A stretch of 35,572 bases of DNA from Amycolatopsis nivea (GTDB taxonomy: Bacteria > Actinomycetota > Actinomycetes > Mycobacteriales > Pseudonocardiaceae): contig NZ_SDLT01000060.1 in the NCBI RefSeq assembly GCF_004522235.1, forward strand, positions 1 to 35,572, written 5' to 3'. A program made the position numbers and the translations under genes. Below, piece after piece: positions 7,809 to 15,246 of the stretch. A model generated the notes under the pieces. It searched no databases. It saw only the letters and a list, made by a program, of their open reading frames with translations, and was not told the origin of the DNA. Numbering within the stretch: the stretch's first letter is position 1; every line of letters starts with the position of its first letter.

Positions 7809-10800
7809 CAGTACCGCACCTCCTGGTCCCGGCGGCGGAGCACGGTGACCTCGTCGCGCTGGTTTCCGGTCGGCCCCAGGTAGTTGAAGCCGAAAGTGAG
7901 CTGGGCGTAGCCGCCGATCAGATGAGTGGGTTTCATCAGCAGCCGGGTGAGCGAATTGCCGGTGCCGCCGCGTTTGCCGGTCGTCTCGGTGCGCGGCACG
8001 TTCACGGCGCGGTCCTGGGCGTGGTACATGAACACCGTGCCCGCGGGCATCCGGTGCGACACGATCGCGCGCGCCGCCACCACGCCGTTGCGGTTCACCG
8101 CTTCGACCCAGTCGTTGTCGCGCACGCCGATCGCCGCCGCGTCCGCCGGGCTGACCCAGATCGTCTGGCCGCCCCGGGACAGCGTCAGCATGTGCAGGTT
8201 GTCCTGGTAGGTGGAGTGGATGGACCATTTGCTGTGCGGGGTCAGGTACCGCACGGTCACCTCGCCGGGCGAATCGCCGGTGTCGCCGAAGATCCGGTTG
8301 AGGTCCAGCGGCGGGCGGTAGACCGGCAGCGCCTCGCCGAGTTCGTGCATCCAGTCGTGGTCGAGGAAGAAGTGCTGCCGCCCGGTCAGCGTGTGCCACG
8401 GTTTGAGGTGCTCGACGTTGATCACGAACGCCGAGTACCGCCGTCCGCCGCTTTCGCTGCCCGACCATTCCGGGCTGGTGATCACCGCGGCGGGGCGCGA
8501 TCGGGTGTCGGCGAAGGTGATCCGCTTGCCCTCGTGCTCGGCGGCCAGGTGCGCCAGCTCCTGTCCGACCCGCCGCTCCAGCTGTTCGAACCCTTGCACC
8601 GCAAGACGTCCGTTCGTGGTGCCGGAGAGCGCGAGCACCGCGTCCGAGGCGCGGATGTCGGTGTCGATCAGCGGTCTTCCCTCGGCGGGGCCGGAGCGGG
8701 CGAGGCCGTTTTTCTTGCCCAGCCAGGCCAGTTCCTCCCGGACGTCGTAGGATACGCCCTTGGTGGCGGTGCCGAGTTCGTCCAGCAGCGGTCCCAGCGT
8801 GGCCAGTTTCGCGGCCACCGCGGGGTAATCGCGTTCGACCACGGTCAACGCCGGGAAGGTGACGCCGGGAACGGGCTCGGTCTCGCCGTCGCGCCAGTCC
8901 CGGACGACGCCGCCGGGCTGCGCGGTCTCGCCCGCGGTGTCGTGCAGCATCGGCGTGGCGACCAGGTCCTTGCGCACGCCGAGGTGGACCCGGGCCAGTT
9001 CGCTGAACCGGCGCGCGATGGTGTGGAAGGCGTCGAAGTCGGTCCGGGTCTGCCACGGCGGATCGACCGCGGCGTTGAACGAATGCACGAACGGGTGCAT
9101 GTCGGTGGACGACAGGTCGTGCTTCTCGTACCAGGTCGCGGCGGGCAGCACGACGTCGGCGAACAAGGTGGTGCTGGTCATCCGGAAGTCCAGCGCCAGC
9201 ATCAGGTCCAGCTTGCCCTCGGCTGTTTCTTCGCGCCAGGCAACGGTTTCCGGGCGCAGGTGCGGCGGCGCCTCTTCCGCGCGGACGTTCGCGTCCGTGC
9301 CGAGCAGATGGCGCAGGAAGTACTCGTGCCCCTTCGCCGAGGAGCCCAGCAGGTTCGATCGCCACACGGTCAGCACGCGCGGCCAGTTCTCCGGCGCGTC
9401 CGGGTCCTCGCAGGCGAATCCCAGCTCGCCGCTGCGGACCCGCGCGACGACGTGCTCGACCGGGTCCGCCCCGGCCGCCTCGGCCTCGTCGACCAGGTCG
9501 AGCGGATTGCGGTCGAAGGTCGGGTACGACGGCATCCAGCCGAGCCGGGCCGAGGTCGCCAGCGTGTCGGCGGCCGACGTGCCGGCGAGTTTCCCGGTCG
9601 CCAACGGGGAAAGCAGCGCGTCGTTGCGCATCCGGTCGTAGCGCCACTGGCCGGTGTGCAGGTACCAGTAGGCGGTGCCGATCATGTGCCGCGGCGGCCG
9701 GACCCAGTCCAGCGCGCCGGCCAGCGTCGCGTGCCCGGTCAGCGGGCGGACCTTCTCCTGGCCGACGTAGTGCGCCCAGCCGCCGCCGTTGCGGCCCTGG
9801 CAGCCGGTCATGGTCAGCAGCGCGAGGAACGTGCGGTACACGGTGTCGGAGTGGAACCAGTGGTTGGTCCCGGCCCCCATCAGGATCATGCACCGGCCGC
9901 GGGATTCCTCGGCGGTGCGGGCGAATTCGCGCGCCATCCGGGCCGCCCGGTCGGCCGGAACCGACGTGATCTCCTCCTGCCACGCGGGGGTGCCCGGCTG
10001 GCTCGGATCGGCGTACGACTCCGGCCAGCTGCCGGGAAGCCCCGCGCGGCGCACGCCGTACTGCGCGAGCAGCAGGTCGAAGACGGTGGTGACGACGCGA
10101 CCGCCGAGGCGCCGCACCGGCACGCCCCGGCGCAGCACCGCCCCGGAGCCGTCCGTCGCGTCGAACCTCGGCAGCAGGACCTCGGCTGTTTCCCCCTCGC
10201 CGAGCAGGGTCAGCCGCGGGACGACGTCGCCGAGGTCGAGGTTCCAGCGTCCCTCGTCCTCGTCGTTCCAGCGGAACCCCAGCGAACCGCCGGGCACCAC
10301 CGGTTCCCCGGTGCGGTCGTCCAGCAGGACCGTCTTCCACGCCGCCTCGGCGACGTCCTGGCCGAGGTCCGCGGCGGTGAGGAACTTCCCCGGCACCGCC
10401 GCGTCGCCCCGTTCCTCCAGCGTGACCAGGAAGGGCAGATCGGTGAAGCGGCGCGCGTAGTCGGCGAAGTAATCGATTTCTTTCTCGACGAAGAACTCGG
10501 TGAGGATCACGTGCCCCATCGCCATCGCGAGCGCCGCGTCGGTGCCCGGATGCGGGGCGAGCCACTCGTCGGCGAACTTGGTGTTGTCCGCGTAGTCCGG
10601 CGACACCACCACGACCTTCTGGCCCCGGTAGCGGGCTTCGGTCATCCAGTGCGCGTCCGGGGTGCGGGTGACCGGCACGTTGGAGCCCCACATGACCAGG
10701 TAGGCCGCGTCCCACCAGTCCGCGGACTCGGGCACATCGGTCTGGTCGCCGAACACCTGCGGCGAGGCGACCGGCAGGTCCGCGTACCAGTCGTAGAACG

Positions 10801-11479
10801 ACAGCATCGGCGCGCCGAGCAAGGCCATGAACCGGGACCCGACCGCGTGCGAGACCAGCGACATCGCCGGAATCGGCGAAAACCCGGCCACCCGGTCCGG
10901 CCCGTACCGCGCGATCGCGTGCACATGCGCCGCCGCGGCGATCTCGGCGGCCTCGTCCCAGCTCACCCGCACCAGCCCGCCCTTCCCGCGGGCGCGCTGG
11001 TAAGCCCGGCGCTTCACCGGATCGTCCACAATGGACTCCCAAGCACGCACCGGATCACCGTGCCCGGCCCGCGCGGTCCGGTACATCTCGACCAGCACGC
11101 CGCGGGCGTACGGGAACCGCACCCGGGTCGGGGAATAGGAATACCAGGAGAACGACGCACCGCGCGGACAGCCTCGGGGTTCGTATTCCGGCAGATCCGG
11201 CCCCACCGAAGGATAGTCCGGGTCCTGGCTCTCCCAGGTGATGATCCCGTCCTTGACATAGACCTTCCACCGGCAGGACCCCGTGCAGTTGACGCCGTGC
11301 GTGGACGGGACGATCTTGTCGTGGCTCCAGCGGTCCCGGTAGAACACGTCACCCTCGCGCCCGCCGGTGCGATACACCGCGCGCAGGTCCGGCGAGGTGC
11401 TCGACCGGGTCAAATACCGCCCCAGCCGCAACAACGCGTCCGACGCGGGCGTAGTGCTTGCCCGGGACTGGTCACCCAT
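7808..11479 (-). CDS. narG: Respiratory nitrate reductase, alpha subunit (molybdenum catalytic subunit)
   Basis: A 1223-residue catalytic subunit that reduces nitrate to nitrite in the cytoplasm with a bis-MGD molybdenum centre. Seen: the FS0 cluster motif HGVNCTGSC (H61, C65, C69) with C104 further on, and the Mo-ligand aspartate D230 in SFYDWYADLP, matching Asp222 of E. coli NarG. MGTNHWFHSDT-like and QGRNGGGWAHYVGQEK cofactor-binding segments follow. The start was set at the ATG at 11479 (GGAGG 11 bases upstream), not at an in-frame start 75 bases earlier. It heads the narGHJI operon. No narK transporter or narXL-like sensor is next to it in this window. Confidence 0.97.
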   Translation of the reverse strand: MGDQSRASTTPASDALLRLGRYLTRSSTSPDLRAVYRTGGREGDVFYRDRWSHDKIVPSTHGVNCTGSCRWKVYVKDGIITWESQDPDYPSVGPDLPEYEPRGCPRGASFSWYSYSPTRVRFPYARGVLVEMYRTARAGHGDPVRAWESIVDDPVKRRAYQRARGKGGLVRVSWDEAAEIAAAAHVHAIARYGPDRVAGFSPIPAMSLVSHAVGSRFMALLGAPMLSFYDWYADLPVASPQVFGDQTDVPESADWWDAAYLVMWGSNVPVTRTPDAHWMTEARYRGQKVVVVSPDYADNTKFADEWLAPHPGTDAALAMAMGHVILTEFFVEKEIDYFADYARRFTDLPFLVTLEERGDAAVPGKFLTAADLGQDVAEAAWKTVLLDDRTGEPVVPGGSLGFRWNDEDEGRWNLDLGDVVPRLTLLGEGETAEVLLPRFDATDGSGAVLRRGVPVRRLGGRVVTTVFDLLLAQYGVRRAGLPGSWPESYADPSQPGTPAWQEEITSVPADRAARMAREFARTAEESRGRCMILMGAGTNHWFHSDTVYRTFLALLTMTGCQGRNGGGWAHYVGQEKVRPLTGHATLAGALDWVRPPRHMIGTAYWYLHTGQWRYDRMRNDALLSPLATGKLAGTSAADTLATSARLGWMPSYPTFDRNPLDLVDEAEAAGADPVEHVVARVRSGELGFACEDPDAPENWPRVLTVWRSNLLGSSAKGHEYFLRHLLGTDANVRAEEAPPHLRPETVAWREETAEGKLDLMLALDFRMTSTTLFADVVLPAATWYEKHDLSSTDMHPFVHSFNAAVDPPWQTRTDFDAFHTIARRFSELARVHLGVRKDLVATPMLHDTAGETAQPGGVVRDWRDGETEPVPGVTFPALTVVERDYPAVAAKLATLGPLLDELGTATKGVSYDVREELAWLGKKNGLARSGPAEGRPLIDTDIRASDAVLALSGTTNGRLAVQGFEQLERRVGQELAHLAAEHEGKRITFADTRSRPAAVITSPEWSGSESGGRRYSAFVINVEHLKPWHTLTGRQHFFLDHDWMHELGEALPVYRPPLDLNRIFGDTGDSPGEVTVRYLTPHSKWSIHSTYQDNLHMLTLSRGGQTIWVSPADAAAIGVRDNDWVEAVNRNGVVAARAIVSHRMPAGTVFMYHAQDRAVNVPRTETTGKRGGTGNSLTRLLMKPTHLIGGYAQLTFGFNYLGPTGNQRDEVTVLRRRDQEVRY

Positions 11480-11598
11480 CGTTCGTCCGACCTCCGAATG
11501 GAAACAGCGCGGCGCGTCCGAAGCGAAATGCGCGGGGCGCGGGAACGGCTTCACGTTAGCGGTGATCGCCGTAAAAATGCCGTATCCATCCAGCGGTG

Positions 11599-11612
11599 GT
11601 GATCTGTTTCAC
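11599..11612. promoter_or_regulatory. CRP/FNR-family-like site upstream of narG
   Basis: The sequence GTGATCTGTTTCAC is GTGA-N6-TCAC, the half-site pair and spacing recognised by CRP/GlxR-type regulators. Its centre is about 126 bases before the narG start. A CRP-family activator of nitrate respiration is plausible; no classical FNR box (TTGAT-N4-ATCAA) was found. Confidence 0.4.
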
Positions 11613-11825
11613 TGTGCAACAGTTCGTTTTTTATAGGGCGGGTAAAACTTTCCTCAACCAGTCGGAGTCGCCCATTCGAGTGGCGCAACCCGTTGTCCAG
11701 CAAGGACTTTGCTCGCTACCGTTGCCGGTGTCGGAATTGACCGATGAATGATGATCAACACTTTCGCCGGAGTTCTTTTCGCGATTAATCCGCACCGGCG
11801 AACAAGGAATCGACGCCGAAGGTCA

Positions 11826-11898
11826 ATGGCCCCGACCGCTCGTCGCAGCCGGGGCCATCCATGTCGCGCGCGCCTTGCCGGAATCAGTCCCGGCAAGG
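11826..11898 (-). terminator. Two hairpins after the SRPBCC gene; rest of the narG upstream gap
   Basis: Hairpin 1 is a 9-bp perfect stem, CCTTGCCGG (11873-11881) with CCGGCAAGG (11890-11898), directly after the SRPBCC stop. Hairpin 2 is ATGGCCCCG (11826-11834) with CGGGGCCAT (11850-11858). Together they look like a terminator pair without a strong U-tract. The remainder of the 425-base gap to narG (11480-11904) holds the CRP-like site and a locally AT-richer stretch (11560-11780), but no gene. Confidence 0.5.
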
Positions 11899-11904
11899 AC
11901 GTTG

Positions 11905-12399
11905 TCAGCTTCCCGCGGCATCCCGCTCCGTCGCGGCCCGGAACCGGTCGAGGTACAACGGCCAGCCAGAATCGGAGCCGAGGCCCGCGAAGCTCTCCCA
12001 GCCTTCGCCGTGCCGGTCGAGATGCCGATGCTCGAGCACGACCCGGGTGCGCCCGGCACCCTCGGCGAGGAACCGGATCTCCACCTCGCTGGTACGACCG
12101 GGATCGGACTCCAACTGCCAGCGAGGGCTGATGTCCCAGCTGAGAACCAGCCGATCCGGCGGCTCGCAAGCAAGCACCCGCGCCCAGGTGCACCGGCTGC
12201 CGTCGGAACCGAGGTCGTACACGGTGCCACCGGCCGCGGGCTCCAGCACGGTCCGTTCGATCGGCACCGCGAGGAGGTTGTGCTCGCGAGGCTTGACCTC
12301 GTCGAACCGCTCGGTGAACACGCGGAAGGCGTGCTCGAGGGGAACGTCGACGAGGATGTCGAAGTGCAGGACAGTCGGATCTTGCGAGGTGGTGCTCAT
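11905..12399 (-). CDS. SRPBCC / AHSA1-like (START-superfamily) protein
   Basis: A 164-residue helix-grip protein of the SRPBCC superfamily, AHSA1-like branch. Seen: the opening strand VLHFDILVDVPLEHAFRVFTERFDEV, a GGTVYDLGSDGSRCTWARVLACEPPDRLVLSWDI centre with the family-typical W-x-x-V-x-x-x-E-P-P-x-R-L-V-x-x-W pattern, and a C-terminal amphipathic helix with GWESFAG. Members bind hydrophobic ligands; many actinobacterial ones are coupled to an upstream ArsR-type regulator. No intact ArsR gene is present; 12400-12723 is empty. AAGGA lies about 11 bases before the ATG. Function unknown beyond the fold. Confidence 0.8.
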   Translation of the reverse strand: MSTTSQDPTVLHFDILVDVPLEHAFRVFTERFDEVKPREHNLLAVPIERTVLEPAAGGTVYDLGSDGSRCTWARVLACEPPDRLVLSWDISPRWQLESDPGRTSEVEIRFLAEGAGRTRVVLEHRHLDRHGEGWESFAGLGSDSGWPLYLDRFRAATERDAAGS

Positions 12400-12723
12400 C
12401 GGGTGATGTCCTTCCAGAAGAAGCCGAGTTCCCGGCGGGTGCCCGCCACGGCCGTGGGTGCGTTGACAAGAGGAAGACGAACGGATCGGGCGCGACTCGA
12501 CAGGTCGTTCGGGAATTTTTGGCCAGATCGGTTCCGGTGCGGCCGCGGAGGCAGAGATTTCCGGTGCTGACGTCGTGCACCGGCCCCCGGTGAGGTCGTG
12601 GCACCCAGGGCCGCCCGGACTCGGCCCAAGATCGCAATCGCATCGAGCACTCCGGAATCGACCCGCTCGCGCCGCGCGTCCTCGGATGCACTGGCACAGA
12701 CTCTGCCAACTGCCGGAACCCGG
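12400..12723. other. Gap without a supported gene
   Basis: A 324-base stretch. A minus-strand frame overlaps the SRPBCC start as ATGA and contains SGVLDAIA, which weakly recalls the N terminus of ArsR regulators, the usual partners of AHSA1-like genes. The rest of that frame looks non-coding (Arg/Ser/Pro-rich). It may be a decayed regulator, but this is not supported well enough to call a gene. Confidence 0.3.
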
Positions 12724-13242
12724 CTAACGGGACATGACATCCTTGAACCGGGCAGTGACATCGTCGCCGAGCTTGGCGCCAGTGCTGATTCTGATCAGCC
12801 GTCCGTTGATATGGGACGAATGCCGTCCGGCGGTTTCGATGTCGGCGGCCGGCACCTCACGGGCCCACCGCAGCTCGTAGGTCGTGCTGTCGAAGGCGAT
12901 GAGCACGGCGATGTCGAAGTCGTAGGAACGGAAGGCGGAGAAGACAGCGCCTGACCGCGTGTCCGGCCCCATGGCCCGGGCTTTCACCTGGATCCGGCGG
13001 CCGTCCGCGGCGAGCAAGTCGTAGGACTTGACCGAATTCGGTACGAGCTCGCCGGCATAGGCCTTGGCCGCGAGGTGTTCGGCATAGTCCCCCAGCGGCG
13101 CGTTCCGGGTTCTTACGACCCCGCGGTCACGCAGCTCCCGCAGTATCGCCGCATACCTGCCCAGCAAATCCGGGGTGGACACCAGGCTGAGGTTCTCGTG
13201 CGCTGCGTCCGTTCGAGGGTCGAGACTGTCTTTCTCATGCAT
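12724..13242 (-). CDS. Nuclease-like conserved protein (DUF6998-type, PD-(D/E)XK-like)
   Basis: A 172-residue protein that looks like the DUF6998 family, with a possible restriction-endonuclease fold. Seen: GDYAEHLAAKAYAGELV, then SYDLLAADGRRIQVKARAM, which gives Glu, Asp and QxK at the spacing of a PD-(D/E)XK active site; afterwards FSAFRSYDFDIAVLIAFD and YELRWAREVPA strands that fit the rest of such a fold. The N-terminal 40 residues are helical (LLGRYAAILRELRDRGVVRTRNAP). The ATG at 13242 has no good Shine-Dalgarno site; an upstream in-frame extension to 13296 is less likely. There is no methylase, helicase or toxin partner beside it. A nuclease activity is inferred from the residue pattern only. 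Confidence 0.65.
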   Translation of the reverse strand: MHEKDSLDPRTDAAHENLSLVSTPDLLGRYAAILRELRDRGVVRTRNAPLGDYAEHLAAKAYAGELVPNSVKSYDLLAADGRRIQVKARAMGPDTRSGAVFSAFRSYDFDIAVLIAFDSTTYELRWAREVPAADIETAGRHSSHINGRLIRISTGAKLGDDVTARFKDVMSR

Positions 13243-13310
13243 TGGCCAAGCGTGCCACGGCCTACCGACAAAAGCGGCAGCGCGGAAGCCGCGCATTCTG
13301 CTGGCATGAT

Positions 13311-13499
13311 TCAGACGCGAGAACTCGGCGACCGGACCAAAGTGCAGCGAACGCCGTCCCTGTGCGTGCCTTCGAGGGCGGCAAGTCGCGGCCCGGACCT
13401 CGCAATGTGCCTGGACGAGGCGACGTAGGCGGCCGCCTGCCTCAACCCGTCCGACCCGCCACCGGTCGCGAAGTTGTCGTAGATCTGCTGCACGGACAT
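13311..13499 (-). pseudogene. Truncated T7SS-associated WXG-like gene (N-terminal remnant)
   Basis: A short frame begins MSVQQIYDNFATGGGSDGL and continues RQAAAYV, then turns into non-coding-looking sequence (SSRHIARSGPRLAAL...). The first 27 residues look like the N terminus of the WXG/PPE-like partners that often follow DUF3558 lipoprotein genes in Pseudonocardiales. It starts 19 bases after the DUF3558 stop. The expected WxG helix pair is missing, so the gene seems cut off by a deletion or rearrangement close to 13420. The family call is from recognition of the N-terminal pattern, not from a search. Confidence 0.45.
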
Positions 13500-13518
13500 C
13501 GACTGCCCCGCAAGCTCA

Positions 13519-14136
13519 CTACGTGCCTTGCATCGTCGACAGGACAGCCTTGGTCACGTTCGTGGCCGCTGTCGTGGCGTTGCTACCAGGCGAGCCCTGG
13601 ATCAGCACCACCATTTCGGTCTGATCCGACACTCCGACCAGCATGGTCACCTGTCCTTGACTGCGGCGGTCCGCGGTGTTGGCCAGCACGGCCGGAAAAC
13701 CGCTCACGACCGTCGGCTCGAAGTAACCGTCTTTGTAATAACCGAAAGCGTTTTGCCGATAGGTGTTCGTCAAGCCGTTCTTGACCGTGGTCAGAAACGT
13801 GGCGCTGACGGCCGTGTACCCGTCGCTGAACCGCCAACCGCAGCCGACGCTGCTGGACGCCTTGTCAGCCTCGGGCTGGCTCAGCTGCAACGCGGACAGC
13901 TGCGACGGTGTCAACATGCTGCACGGATCCGCGAGATATTTGTCCACATTGACCGGAGCTGCAACTCTCGGAGCCTCCACATTGTCGCTCCCCGACGACG
14001 AGGGCGAACCACTCTGGCTGGCACCGGAAGGCACCGGGCTTGCCGTCCCTTGAGTCGGTTCGGAGCACCCGCTGACCCCGACAGCCACCACGCCTGCGAT
14101 ACCGGCCAGGGCAAGACGAAATCGAGAAAGAGTCAC
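13519..14136 (-). CDS. DUF3558 family lipoprotein
   Basis: A 205-residue exported lipoprotein of the DUF3558 family, common in Actinobacteria near type VII secretion genes; function unknown. Seen: a signal peptide RFRLALAGIAGVVAVGVSGC with the lipobox VSGC at about residue 25, a Ser/Gly/Pro linker to residue 55, then the domain with two cysteines (DPCSMLTPSQLSAL and VGCGWRFSDG) that probably form a disulfide. The start is the GTG at 14136: AGGA lies in front, it gives a standard signal peptide, and it overlaps the stop of the upstream ORF (GTGA). An ATG at 14163 is possible but less likely. It probably acts at the outer face of the membrane with the EspC-like/WXG proteins of the same locus. 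Confidence 0.85.
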   Translation of the reverse strand: MTLSRFRLALAGIAGVVAVGVSGCSEPTQGTASPVPSGASQSGSPSSSGSDNVEAPRVAAPVNVDKYLADPCSMLTPSQLSALQLSQPEADKASSSVGCGWRFSDGYTAVSATFLTTVKNGLTNTYRQNAFGYYKDGYFEPTVVSGFPAVLANTADRRSQGQVTMLVGVSDQTEMVVLIQGSPGSNATTAATNVTKAVLSTMQGT

Positions 14137-14478
14137 AAATATCCTATTAATACATGCCGCCAAGAGCGGGCTTTCCGGGATTCACTTTGCCAAGCATCAT
14201 GCGGCGCATACGTTCCGTTGGCCTTTTTCAGCGCGTTGAGGTACGCATATGCGGTCCGCTGCACAATCACGTTGTGGTCGACCATGCGCTGCAATGACGT
14301 TTGCACGAGCCGCACCTGCTCGACTTCAACAGGCTCGAACCGGTACCCGACACCCGCCGTCCTCGCGTACCGCCGGCTCGGCAAGCCGTTCCAACCCGCG
14401 CCGCGCTGGCACCCGGCATCTCCCGGCCGGCACGTCCTCGCCTGCGTCAGGCGGAGAACCGTCACCCGATCTCCCCAT
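14133..14478 (-). pseudogene. Degraded ORF coupled to DUF3558, probably T7SS-associated
   Basis: The distal frame (ending at 14133) reads YRFEPVEVEQVRLVQ ... QRTAYAYLNALKKANGTYA, which resembles the start and end of small helical ESX-associated proteins with the middle missing. Its stop overlaps the DUF3558 GTG by four bases, the signature of a coupled gene pair. The proximal part has no sensible start in that frame; an ATG at 14478 with GAGGGGAG six bases upstream is in another frame (MGRSGDGSPPDAGEDV). Frameshift plus internal deletion of a once functional gene is the simplest reading. The call is tentative. Confidence 0.35.
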
Positions 14479-14514
14479 GTGATGCTCCCCTCGCACCCCG
14501 TCATCACTGCGCCC

Positions 14515-14857
14515 TCAAACTAGCAGTCGGGCGGCCTTCTCTGTCTGATTGTCGGCAACACCCACCCACGCCGCGCTCGCGCGGAGGGCAGCCAACGCCG
14601 GCCGGGCACCCGGGTAGAGGTCGCTCCCCTCGATCGCCTCGCCGGCACCGGCATACCTCACGCCGCTGCCGCTCGGCTGCGAGGTCGAGATCGGGCCGCA
14701 GCATCGGGAAGGCCTCGGCGCTGTCGTCCAGCAAAGGCTCGCCAGCGCCGAACACTAGCGACCCGATCGCAATACTCCCGGCTATCTCGATGTCACGCCA
14801 TCCGCGCCTTAGCGGACCACCTTCTCGCCGTCGCACGCGGCGGGCGAACCTCGTCAA
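14515..14857 (-). pseudogene. HAD-family hydrolase fragment with frameshift
   Basis: Two consecutive frames of the minus strand together read like the N-terminal half of a HAD phosphatase. The first frame gives SLVFGAGEPLLDDSAEAF and LDLAAERQRRE. Near 14656-14660 the sense moves to another frame, giving YAGAGEAIEG, SDLYPGARPALAALRAS, then AAWVGVADNQTEKAARLLV and a stop at 14515. The pattern DLYPGxxPALxALRxxxxWVGxAxNQ is typical of HAD motif II in actinobacterial phosphatases. The DxD nucleophile motif and the C-terminal motifs are absent. It directly follows the immunity gene (4-base overlap of the frame), so the toxin cassette may have landed in or replaced part of it. Confidence 0.6.
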
Positions 14858-15246
14858 GGAGCGTCGGGCTTGGCGTCCCAGGTTGCGAGTTCTCCGCCAG
14901 GCATGGAGACGACCAGGAATCCGTCAGGCCCGGAAACTGTCCATGCTTCGTATTCGTCGTCTTTCTCCGCCTGGATCGCAGCGCCGTTGCCGAACGCTAT
15001 TCTCAACGTGCCAGAATTGTCCGCATCGGACTTCGCTACGACTTGAGACACCAAGACATCCATCGGCTGGAATGATTCTTGCGGATCGCTCTCCGGGGAA
15101 AAACTGTACTGTCTCCCTGGCACGTTGAAGCTGAACGGTGATTCGATGCGCGCCGTGTAGTCGTCGGAGAAATGCAGGACGGCACTGTATTCGACCGTTA
15201 TGGAGAGCAGCTTCTTTCCCTCAAGGCCGAGATTCACGGCTACCAT
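14854..15246 (-). CDS. DUF6188 family protein, probable immunity protein of the adjacent toxin
   Basis: A 130-residue protein of the DUF6188 type, a small beta-rich family often found after toxin genes in Actinobacteria. Seen: the opening VNLGLEGKKLLSITVEYSAVLHF, a middle IESPFSFN, and the strongly conserved C-terminal pattern DEYEAWTVSGPDGFLVVSMPGGELATW. No signal peptide, so it works in the cytoplasm. The ATG at 15246 overlaps the end of the toxin gene by seven bases; a GTG at 15237 is an alternative start with AAAGGA in front and matches the family N terminus better. Overlap with a polymorphic-toxin gene, small size and cytoplasmic location all suggest it neutralises that toxin; this is inference. 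Confidence 0.7.
   Translation of the reverse strand: MVAVNLGLEGKKLLSITVEYSAVLHFSDDYTARIESPFSFNVPGRQYSFSPESDPQESFQPMDVLVSQVVAKSDADNSGTLRIAFGNGAAIQAEKDDEYEAWTVSGPDGFLVVSMPGGELATWDAKPDAP

Noticed and set aside
7922..11602. A very long plus-strand open frame (over 1200 codons) opposite narG
   Set aside because: It is the antisense shadow of a high-GC gene: its product is rich in Arg, Gly, Val and His without domain structure, while the minus strand shows complete NarG motifs.
11720..11760. FNR-box-like sequence near TTGACC...GATCAA upstream of narG
   Set aside because: The half-sites are not at the TTGAT-N4-ATCAA spacing, so it is not a convincing FNR site.
12396..12761. 121-codon minus-strand frame before the SRPBCC gene, possibly an ArsR regulator
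   Set aside because: The ATGA overlap and SGVLDAIA are suggestive, but no helix-turn-helix follows and the composition looks non-coding.
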